Below are positions 6,492 through 11,015 of a stretch of 11,015 bases of DNA, piece after piece; position 1 is the stretch's first letter, and every line of letters starts with the position of its first letter. The notes under the pieces were generated by a model that had not been told where the DNA came from, searched no databases, and worked only from the letters and a program-made list of their open reading frames with translations. A program made the translations under genes and the position numbers. This DNA comes from an uncultured Collinsella sp. (GTDB taxonomy: Bacteria; Actinomycetota; Coriobacteriia; Coriobacteriales; Coriobacteriaceae), in NCBI GenBank assembly GCA_900550735.1, contig URTD01000053.1, positions 1 to 11,015 of the forward strand, in the 5' to 3' direction.

Positions 6492-7010
6492 CTACAGCCC
6501 CAGGCTCTGCTTGGTGGCGGCGCACGTGAGCTCGCCGTGCTTAACGCCGCGCAGGCCCAGCAGGCGGTCGGCTAGTTCGTAGACGCGCTCGCCGCGACCC
6601 TTGAGCGCCAGAATCTCCAAGCAGTTGTGGTGATCCAGATGCACGTGCATGGTCGATACGATCTCGTTGGTGTAGTCGTGCTGCACCTCGTCCAGGCGGC
6701 GTGTCAGATCGCCGGTGTGATGGTCGTAGATCATGGTGAGCGACCCGATAACATGCTCATCGGGCGTGCGCATCTGCTCCTTGGCGATCGAGGCGCGAAT
6801 CAGGTCGCGCACGGCCTCGGAGCGGTTGGCCACGTCGCCGCGGCGCGCGATCTGTTCGTCAAAACGGCGCAGCAGGTCGTCGGGTGCGGTAACCGAAAAA
6901 CGGACCAGCTCGGAGCCGGAGCCACTACAGTGGCAGCCCGCGTCACCGTCCGCCCCGTGCGGATGCTCGTGCTCGTGCCCGCAGCCGTGCTCGTGTTCGT
7001 GTTCGGACAC
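6492..7010 (-). CDS. nikR: Nickel-responsive regulator NikR with His/Cys-rich N-terminal tail
   Basis: Predicted 172-residue DNA-binding repressor. A ribbon-helix-helix domain (about residues 34-75, with RFSVTAPDDLLRRFDEQ and NRSEAVRDLIR) is followed by an ACT-like nickel domain. All four high-affinity nickel ligands of the E. coli protein are present as His111, His122, His124 and Cys130 (in QHDYTNEIVST and MHVHLDHHNC). Unusually, about 33 extra residues precede the DNA-binding domain; residues 4-28 contain eight His and three Cys in HEHEH-type runs, a probable extra metal-binding segment. The start is GTG at 7010, one base after the stop codon of the preceding gene. The Val codons before the RHH domain are GTC and GTT, so no shorter start is available and the tail appears real. 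Located upstream of hypF, it probably links hydrogenase maturation or nickel uptake to nickel supply. Confidence 0.95.
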   Translation of the reverse strand: MSEHEHEHGCGHEHEHPHGADGDAGCHCSGSGSELVRFSVTAPDDLLRRFDEQIARRGDVANRSEAVRDLIRASIAKEQMRTPDEHVIGSLTMIYDHHTGDLTRRLDEVQHDYTNEIVSTMHVHLDHHNCLEILALKGRGERVYELADRLLGLRGVKHGELTCAATKQSLGL

Positions 7011-7011
7011 C

Positions 7012-7260
7012 CTACACCAGCTTCACGGATCCGACGGAGTTGTGGTCGGCCTCGATGGCCTCTTCGTAGCCCTCGAGCGCGTCATGCGCCTCGTGCAGCG
7101 CGGCCATGGCTGCCTCGAGCTTGGCGCCGATGCGCTCCATGTCAAAATTCTCGGTCGCATGCAGCAACTGATGGCTCCATTCGTGAGCGAGCTCGATGGT
7201 GTCGTCGACCTGCTTGACGCTCATGGCAAGCTGGCTCATGTTCATTCCAACATCATGCAT
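7012..7260 (-). CDS. Small helical protein of unknown function, coupled to nikR
   Basis: Predicted 82-residue cytosolic protein that I do not recognise. It has no signal peptide, no membrane segment and no Cys. It looks like two amphipathic helices (about 8-35 and 40-72) joined at an NFD turn, with an acidic, Ala-rich second helix. His26, His30 and His34 are spaced four residues apart and would line one helical face with Glu23 and Glu27. His56 and His59 add a second pair, so metal binding is conceivable but unproven. The start at 7260 has AAGGAG seven bases upstream; two further Met codons (residues 6 and 8) are less well placed. Its TAG is one base from the nikR GTG, so the two genes are almost certainly cotranscribed. 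A nickel-related role is inferred only from that context. Confidence 0.75.
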   Translation of the reverse strand: MHDVGMNMSQLAMSVKQVDDTIELAHEWSHQLLHATENFDMERIGAKLEAAMAALHEAHDALEGYEEAIEADHNSVGSVKLV

Positions 7261-7299
7261 GGAAAATCTCCTTTTGTATGGGGCAGTTCAGTGGTTCAG

Positions 7300-7305
7300 A
7301 TTTTA
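7300..7305 (-). promoter_or_regulatory. Possible -10 box for the small gene-nikR unit
   Basis: TAAAAT on the minus strand lies 40 bases upstream of the start codon of the 82-residue protein, with an AT-rich stretch around it and a terminator upstream that would isolate this unit from thioredoxin. The -35 region at 17 bases spacing reads AACTGC, a poor match, so an activator or an alternative promoter is possible. Two direct CTGAAC copies lie just downstream of the box. No E. coli-type NikR operator is visible. Confidence 0.35.
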
Positions 7306-7331
7306 CTACGCCCGCTCTGCGCGCAGTTGCA

Positions 7332-7367
7332 TAAGAAAAAGGGTACGAGTCTGTGCGACCCGCACCC
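7332..7367 (-). terminator. Intrinsic terminator downstream of thioredoxin
   Basis: On the minus strand GGGTGCGGGTC (7367-7357) pairs with GACTCGTACCC (7351-7341): an 11-bp stem with two G-U pairs and a 5-base loop, followed directly by TTTTTCTTAT. This is a textbook rho-independent terminator. It separates trx from the 82-residue gene and nikR. It sits about 115 bases past the trx stop codon, leaving an unusually long 3' untranslated stretch (7368-7481) with a further small hairpin, GAGCGG-7-CCGCTC. Confidence 0.85.
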
Positions 7368-7481
7368 GTTCACTGGGGGCTGTTTGTGACTACCATACTA
7401 TCCGTGGTTGCACTCGGTGCATCCAGAAGTCCGGCGAGCGGTGCAAAACCGCTCATAGACGGCGAGTAAGTAACAAGCGTA

Positions 7482-7802
7482 TTACAGATGCTTCTCCAGC
7501 AGCGCCTGCAGCCTCGCCTTGGGTAGAGCGCCAACTGAGCGGTCAATCTCCTCGCCGTTCTTAAACACAATCAGCGTGGGGATGCTCATGACGCCATACT
7601 TCATGGCCAGGTCCTGGTTGTCGTCGACGTTGCATTTGGCAACGGCAAGCTTGCCCGCCAGCTCATCGGCAACCTCGTCAACGATGGGCGAGAGGGATCG
7701 ACAGGGCCCGCACCACGGTGCCCAAAAATCGACCAGCACGGGCAGGCTGTCGTTAACGATGGAATCGAAGTTCTCGGGGGTAATCTGATTAATGTCAGCC
7801 AT
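7482..7802 (-). CDS. trxA: Thioredoxin
   Basis: Predicted 106-residue cytosolic thiol-disulfide oxidoreductase, reduced by thioredoxin reductase and used by many targets. The sequence shows FWAPWCGPC with redox Cys31 and Cys34, the buried Asp25 equivalent in LVDFW, the NVDDN strand, and cis-Pro75 in SIPTLIVFKNG. Length matches the classical single-domain thioredoxins. The ATG at 7802 has GGAGGT seven bases upstream. Longer in-frame starts (7886, 7814) would add residues foreign to the family, and the nearer of them lies against the ribosome-binding site. A 7-bp hairpin (7821-7837) precedes the ribosome-binding site. It is divergent from the UDG-like gene and stands alone, ended by its own terminator. 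The symbol trxA reflects the family; other thioredoxin genes may exist in the genome. Confidence 0.95.
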   Translation of the reverse strand: MADINQITPENFDSIVNDSLPVLVDFWAPWCGPCRSLSPIVDEVADELAGKLAVAKCNVDDNQDLAMKYGVMSIPTLIVFKNGEEIDRSVGALPKARLQALLEKHL

Positions 7803-7938
7803 GGTGACCTCCATAATGCGACGCGGCTCGGCCGCGTAAAACTCAGTACGACCGTGCTTATACCCAGCCGCCCGCAAAGCAACCACTCGCGGGCAGCTCT
7901 TTTATATAATGGTGGGCACGCAAACGATTGGAGAGCGC
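7803..7938. promoter_or_regulatory. Divergent promoter region, trx / UDG-like gene
   Basis: The AT-rich TTTATATAAT at 7901-7910 can be read as TATAAT on the plus strand (7905-7910), 28 bases before the UDG-like gene's ATG, and as TATAAA on the minus strand (7906-7901) towards trx. The -35 regions on both sides are poor. The trx side has a roughly 100-base leader holding ACGCGGC (7821-7827) paired with GCCGCGT (7831-7837) eight bases upstream of the GGAGGT ribosome-binding site, a small hairpin that could influence trx translation. Confidence 0.4.
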
Positions 7939-8514
7939 ATGTCCACGTCACAAAGCCAGAAAAAAGAAGCCATCGCCCAGGCGGCCGAGCAGGAGCTCAC
8001 ATCGCTTGCGGTCCGTGGCGTGCGTATCGCGGGCAACGCGTGCTCGCCGATCGTGCTGGTCAAAGGCGATTTGGACGAGGCCGAGCGTTCGGGTGGCGAG
8101 CTTGCCGCCGGCCCGGATGGCGCGGCGTTGCGCAAGGCGCTTGGGGCCATCGGCTACGCGCCCGAGGATTTTTGCGTGCTGGCAAGCGTCGCCGGCGTGG
8201 GTGACGGGGCGGTCGCGGTGGGCGAGACTCTGCCGTGCGAGCTGTTCCGTGAGGCGCTTGAGGCTTTGGACCCCGAGGCGGTGCTACTGCTCGACAACAA
8301 CGCGGCTGACGCCATGCGCGAGACCTACGCCGATATGCTCGTGGCGATCGATGACTTCGACACCGCCATGCTCAAGCCCGGCTTGGTCGCCCATGTGCAG
8401 GGTCGCCGCGTGCTCGCGCTCGACGGTTTTGAGGCGGCGCTCACTGACAAAGCCGCCAAGCAGCGCATGTGGGCATACATCAAGCAACTGACCCCGGCAG
8501 CCGCTCCGCTGTAG
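7939..8514 (+). CDS. Degenerate uracil-DNA glycosylase-like protein
   Basis: Predicted 191-residue cytosolic protein, the only plus-strand gene. The arrangement recalls family-4 uracil-DNA glycosylases: a strand SPIVLVKGD (36-44) where the family has its GEAPG loop, GPDGAALRKALGAIGYAPEDFCVLASV (58-84) like the family's G-x-G-x-LLD-x-ML-AIGL-x-x-DVYI-NV block, LEALDPEAVLLLDNNAADAM (107-126) like L-x-P-K-VIVALG-x-TAA, and TDKAAKQRMWAYIKQL (169-184) like the final P-x-x-K-x-x-W-x-x-L helix. The catalytic GE-PG loop, the Fe-S cysteines and the HP-(S/A)-x-L motif are absent, so glycosylase activity is unlikely. The start at 7939 has GGAGAG five bases upstream; the ATG at 7909 lies on the -10 box. 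It converges on the histidine kinase gene. The family call is my own pattern match. Confidence 0.6.
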   Translation: MSTSQSQKKEAIAQAAEQELTSLAVRGVRIAGNACSPIVLVKGDLDEAERSGGELAAGPDGAALRKALGAIGYAPEDFCVLASVAGVGDGAVAVGETLPCELFREALEALDPEAVLLLDNNAADAMRETYADMLVAIDDFDTAMLKPGLVAHVQGRRVLALDGFEAALTDKAAKQRMWAYIKQLTPAAAPL

Positions 8515-8578
8515 CGGATTGGCGCCGGCGAGCGATTGTCTGGCGGGCAAGGCACGCCTCGAGATCGGCGCCGCACTT

Positions 8579-9856
8579 CTACATCACAGCGCGCAGCTCA
8601 AACCGATCGCCGTTAATGCGGAACTGACAGTTGCCGTTCATGCGCTCCACGGCAAGTTTGATGCTCTTGGTGCCAAAGCCGTGGCCCGCATGCCGGGTCA
8701 CGGGCATGCCGTCGACCATGCGCGGCGCGCGGTCAAACGTGTTGGAAACTAACAGCAGCAGCTGGCCGTCCTCTAATCGCAGGTCAAAGTCGACGAATCG
8801 CTTTCCTTGGGGTGCGGCGCTTGCGGCGGTGATAGCGTTTTCCAAGGCATTTGAGAGCACGCTAAACAGGTCGGCGTCACCTACGTGGATGGTTTCGGGT
8901 ACGGCGGCGCGCAGGTTGGCGGTAATGCCGTTTCTATTGATATCCGAGTTAAATGACGAAAGCGCGATGTTTACGGTCTCGTTGGCACAGAAGCGGCGTA
9001 TGGCGGTGCGGTCGCCGGCTTCGCAGAGTTCGTCGATGCGTTTGAGCGCCTCGTCGGTGTGGCCCTCCTCAATTAAAGCGGCCAGGCCGCGTAGGAAGTG
9101 GCGCATATCGTGGCGAAGAATCGACAGCTCGCGCCCAGATTGACGCCAGGCCTCGAGCTCTTTAATGGCGGCGCTGTCGCGGGTTTCGAGCATCCAGCGC
9201 TCTCGCTCGGCGGTTTCCTTTTCTTCGTATTCGCGCGGGTAAACGGCAAGAAACATAAGATAGAAGGCACAGAGCGCAAATGCCAAAAACTCAACCGTTA
9301 CCACCGAGCCCGAGTGGAACAGCGTGGTGTAGACGTTGGTGGCATAGTCAAAGACGTAATAGACGAGCGGCAGGATTAAAAGGATGCCCAGCTCGGTGGT
9401 GCTTTTAATCGCCAAGCGCGGACCGATGTCGCCGGCCCAATGCAATAGGACGGCAAAGACGGCGAGTGTGGTCGCAATACGCGCCAGATAGTACGCGATC
9501 TGCGAATCGGTTGCGGCAAAGGCGGCGATGCCCATCCAATTGCTGAACTGGCAGCTCAGATAGGCGCTGGTAATGCCGAGCACGGCAAGCAGCGGGCTCA
9601 GGCGGTAGCGCGCGCACAAATAGATGACGAGCGGCAGATGCACGACGAGCGGATATACCTGGCGGGCGAAAAGCTCGCCGCCGACGGCATTGGCGAGGCC
9701 AAATGCGCATCCAGTTACGGCACCGACCAGCACCAGTTCAAGCGCATGACGCCGGTTGATCTCGATACCGCACAGCGCCGCCGAGGCAAAGACGCCAAAG
9801 AGCAGCGTCGTGGCGTGGTGGATTGCCCAAAGGACCATTTCGACCGAGGAGGCCAT
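8579..9856 (-). CDS. AgrC-like sensor histidine kinase (HPK10 type)
   Basis: Predicted 425-residue membrane kinase. About six hydrophobic segments fill residues 5-205 (for example LLFGVFASAALCG, LVLVGAVTGCAFGL, LPLVIYLCA, IATTLAVFAVLLHW, LGILLILPLVYYVF, FLAFALCAFYLMFLAVY). A charged coiled-coil linker spans about 208-243, then the kinase core. The H-box SILRHDMRHFL has phospho-acceptor His249. The N-box is VLSNALENAI (Asn336, Asn340) and the G-box GHGFGTKSIK (391-400). The RHDM H-box followed by a lone GHKL-type ATPase is typical of peptide-sensing AgrC/ComD/VirS kinases paired with LytTR regulators. The start ATG overlaps the regulator's TGA by one base (TGATG). No agrB- or agrD-like gene is visible, so the signal is unknown. 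Confidence 0.92.
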   Translation of the reverse strand: MASSVEMVLWAIHHATTLLFGVFASAALCGIEINRRHALELVLVGAVTGCAFGLANAVGGELFARQVYPLVVHLPLVIYLCARYRLSPLLAVLGITSAYLSCQFSNWMGIAAFAATDSQIAYYLARIATTLAVFAVLLHWAGDIGPRLAIKSTTELGILLILPLVYYVFDYATNVYTTLFHSGSVVTVEFLAFALCAFYLMFLAVYPREYEEKETAERERWMLETRDSAAIKELEAWRQSGRELSILRHDMRHFLRGLAALIEEGHTDEALKRIDELCEAGDRTAIRRFCANETVNIALSSFNSDINRNGITANLRAAVPETIHVGDADLFSVLSNALENAITAASAAPQGKRFVDFDLRLEDGQLLLLVSNTFDRAPRMVDGMPVTRHAGHGFGTKSIKLAVERMNGNCQFRINGDRFELRAVM

Positions 9857-10578
9857 CAGTGTCTCCCACCCTCAAAGCGAACCGCAAAGTAGGCGTCTTG
9901 GAATCCCTGCTTGCAGCTGCGCGAAAGCGGGATGCACGCACCCGAGCGCATGACGATGTCCGTGCGGTCAAAGTGATCGATATTGCGCAGGTTGACCTGG
10001 TAGCTGCGGTGGCATTTAAAGAAGGTGGCATTTTGCGCCAAACGGTCCTCGACGCTGCGGAACGATTCGAGTGCCTCGATATCGCGTCCGTCGCGCAGGT
10101 GGAAGACCACGTGCTTGTTGCGCGCCTCGGCATATTCGATGTCGGACAGGCGCAGGGCGTGGTAGCCAAAGGACGTTTTGATTACGAGTTCGTCGGTTGC
10201 CGCCGGGCGCACGCTCGAAAGCTCGTCGAGTAGCTGCGCCAGGCGTTCGTAAGTCACAGGCTTGAGCAGATAGTCGAAGGGGTGGACGGGGAATGCGTCC
10301 CATACGTATTCCGGGGACGAGGTCACGAACACCAGCAGCTGGTCGGGGTCGGTCCGGCGCAGGATGCGCGCCGTCTCGATGCCGTTGGTGCCTTCCATGC
10401 AGATGTCGAGAAAAACGACCTGATAATTTTTTGAGGGGAACGCCGCCAGAAAGGCGTCACCGCTCTCATAATGGTCACAGACCAATGGTTGCCCGCCGCC
10501 GAAAGCCAGCCGCAAAAGGCTCTCCAACCGCTGAGAGTCGGGCAGGCGGTCTTCTACGACCGCAAATCGAAGCTCCAT
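9856..10578 (-). CDS. LytTR-family response regulator
   Basis: Predicted 240-residue transcription regulator. The receiver domain (about 1-120) carries acidic Glu9/Asp10, phospho-acceptor Asp58 in VVFLDICMEG, Thr86 in FVTSS and Lys106 in YLLKPV. The LytTR DNA-binding domain (about 132-235) shows LRLSDIEYAEARNKHVVFHL, FRSVEDRL, FFKCHRSYQVNLRNID and IPLSRSCKQGFQDAYF, all hallmarks of the AgrA/ComE group. The start at 10578 has GGGAGG eight bases upstream and gives the usual receiver N-terminus; the longer frame to 10632 would begin upstream of the -10 box. It is the first gene of a two-gene operon with the AgrC-like kinase. Direct repeats immediately upstream of its promoter suggest that it regulates its own transcription. 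Confidence 0.95.
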   Translation of the reverse strand: MELRFAVVEDRLPDSQRLESLLRLAFGGGQPLVCDHYESGDAFLAAFPSKNYQVVFLDICMEGTNGIETARILRRTDPDQLLVFVTSSPEYVWDAFPVHPFDYLLKPVTYERLAQLLDELSSVRPAATDELVIKTSFGYHALRLSDIEYAEARNKHVVFHLRDGRDIEALESFRSVEDRLAQNATFFKCHRSYQVNLRNIDHFDRTDIVMRSGACIPLSRSCKQGFQDAYFAVRFEGGRH

Positions 10579-10602
10579 CCTCAGTTCCTCCCTTATGGCT
10601 AT

Positions 10603-10611
10603 ATTATAACA
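10603..10611 (-). promoter_or_regulatory. Extended -10 promoter of the LytTR operon
   Basis: On the minus strand TGTTATAAT is a perfect TATAAT (10608-10603) with a TGn extension, 25 bases upstream of the regulator's ATG. At 17 bases spacing the -35 hexamer is TGTCTA, a poor match to TTGACA. A perfect -10 with a poor -35 is typical of promoters that need an activator bound just upstream. Confidence 0.7.
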
Positions 10612-10636
10612 TAACCATCGGGGCTTAGACACAGCG

Positions 10637-10668
10637 ATTCACGCAGGAAACGACCCCATTCACGCAGG
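10637..10668 (-). promoter_or_regulatory. Tandem 11-base direct repeats, probable LytTR binding site
   Basis: ATTCACGCAGG occurs at 10637-10647 and again at 10658-10668, identical in all 11 positions, with a 10-base spacer and a 21-base period. LytTR regulators such as AgrA and ComE bind pairs of direct repeats about two helical turns apart, immediately upstream of a weak -35. This pair ends five bases upstream of the predicted -35 of the LytTR operon. That the encoded regulator binds here is inference; I did not see another copy in the window. Confidence 0.6.
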
Positions 10669-10754
10669 TTTGACGGCCCCCAAAAAAGGACAATGGACAT
10701 TTGTGATGAGAGAATGAAGTTTTGTGTTGTTGAAAACTTTCGGCAAACATAGAA

Positions 10755-10796
10755 AAGCGCACCCCTTCTGCTTCTGTATGGAGAAGGGGTGCGCTT
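10755..10796 (-). terminator. Strong intrinsic terminator of the HD-domain gene
   Basis: A perfect 15-bp stem is formed by AAGCGCACCCCTTCT (10755-10769) and AGAAGGGGTGCGCTT (10782-10796) around a 12-base loop. It begins three bases after the stop codon of the minus-strand gene to the right and is followed in that direction by TTCTATGTTTG, giving a modest T-rich tail. It isolates that gene from the LytTR operon. Confidence 0.85.
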
Positions 10797-10799
10797 CGT

Positions 10800-11015
10800 T
10801 TATACTTCGAGTTCAGCGGGGTCGGACTGGTAGTCCTTTTTCAGCTCTGCCTGCAAACTGCCCTCGATGTCCTTGAGACATTCCAGCAGCAGGGGATTGA
10901 AGGTGCCGCACTCGCCGCCCAGTATCATCTGCACGGCCTTTTCGTGGGGGAAGGCTTTTTTGTAGCAGCGCTCACTGGTCAGGGCGTCGTACACGTCGGC
11001 CAGCGAGACCAGCTG
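10800..11015 (-). CDS. C-terminal part of an HD-GYP-type protein (cut by window edge)
   Basis: Only the last 71 residues are in the window; the frame stays open to the right edge, so the true start lies outside. The visible sequence begins QLVSLADVYDALTSERCYKKAF, the conserved stretch of HD-GYP/HDc phosphohydrolases near the end of the domain (ADVYDALTS-R-YK-A), followed by a helical end and an acidic tail. Such proteins usually hydrolyse cyclic di-GMP and often carry a receiver domain in front. The HD pair and the GYP motif are expected outside the window and cannot be checked. Codon use is CTG-rich with AAA for Lys, and the wording of the protein resembles Clostridia more than the genes to the left. 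The terminator starts three bases after the stop. Confidence 0.8.
   Translation of the reverse strand, partial: QLVSLADVYDALTSERCYKKAFPHEKAVQMILGGECGTFNPLLLECLKDIEGSLQAELKKDYQSDPAELEV

Noticed and set aside
7261..7331. NikR operator of the GTATGA-N16-TCATAC type
   Set aside because: No matching inverted pair is present upstream of the nikR unit; a lone GTATG is not enough.
7368..7481. tRNA-like sequence downstream of trx
   Set aside because: No acceptor stem, anticodon arm or GGTTCGAATCC-type T-arm could be assembled on either strand.
8521..8572. Inverted repeat GGCGCCG/CGGCGCC between the convergent UDG-like and kinase genes
   Set aside because: Seven-base arms around a self-palindromic GGCGCC with a 38-base loop and no T-tract are expected by chance in GC-rich DNA.

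Overview
The window looks like chromosome of a GC-rich Gram-positive anaerobe, most likely a gut actinobacterium of the class Coriobacteriia (Collinsella-like). This is inferred from the G/C-biased third codon positions, the NikR plus Hyp hydrogenase-maturation set, and an AgrC/LytTR-type two-component pair. No rRNA or other taxonomic marker is present. Every gene except one is on the minus strand.

Left edge (1-359): no recognisable gene. It holds a very regular array of six 15-base half-sites in alternating orientation (149-319), followed by a HAD-family phosphatase of the phosphoglycolate phosphatase type (360-1028).

Centre (1154-7260): a nickel/hydrogenase block. Read in transcription order (right to left) it is: an unknown 82-residue helical protein, nikR (nickel-responsive repressor with an unusual His/Cys-rich N-terminal tail), hypF, hypC, hypD and hypE. 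HypF makes a thiocarboxamide on the C-terminal Cys of HypE, HypE dehydrates it to thiocyanate, and HypC-HypD assemble the Fe(CN)2CO unit for [NiFe]-hydrogenase. The nickel-insertion proteins HypA and HypB and the hydrogenase itself are not in the window. Three gaps in the block carry strong inverted repeats: between nikR and hypF, upstream of hypC, and between hypD and hypE. HypC/hypD overlap, and the 82-residue gene abuts nikR; both downstream genes start with GTG.

Right-centre (7332-8514): an intrinsic terminator and thioredoxin (minus strand), divergent from the only plus-strand gene. That gene encodes a 191-residue protein that looks like a degenerate family-4 uracil-DNA glycosylase lacking the usual catalytic motifs.

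Right (8579-10668): an AgrC-like membrane histidine kinase and a LytTR response regulator, overlapping by one base. Upstream of the regulator is an extended -10 promoter with a poor -35, preceded by two perfect 11-base direct repeats 21 bases apart. This is the geometry expected of a LytTR activator site, so autoregulation is proposed.

Right edge (about 10690-11015): base composition changes, and the C-terminal end of an HD-GYP-type protein appears with its own strong terminator. It reads like Clostridia DNA, so this edge may be a horizontal-transfer boundary or an assembly join.
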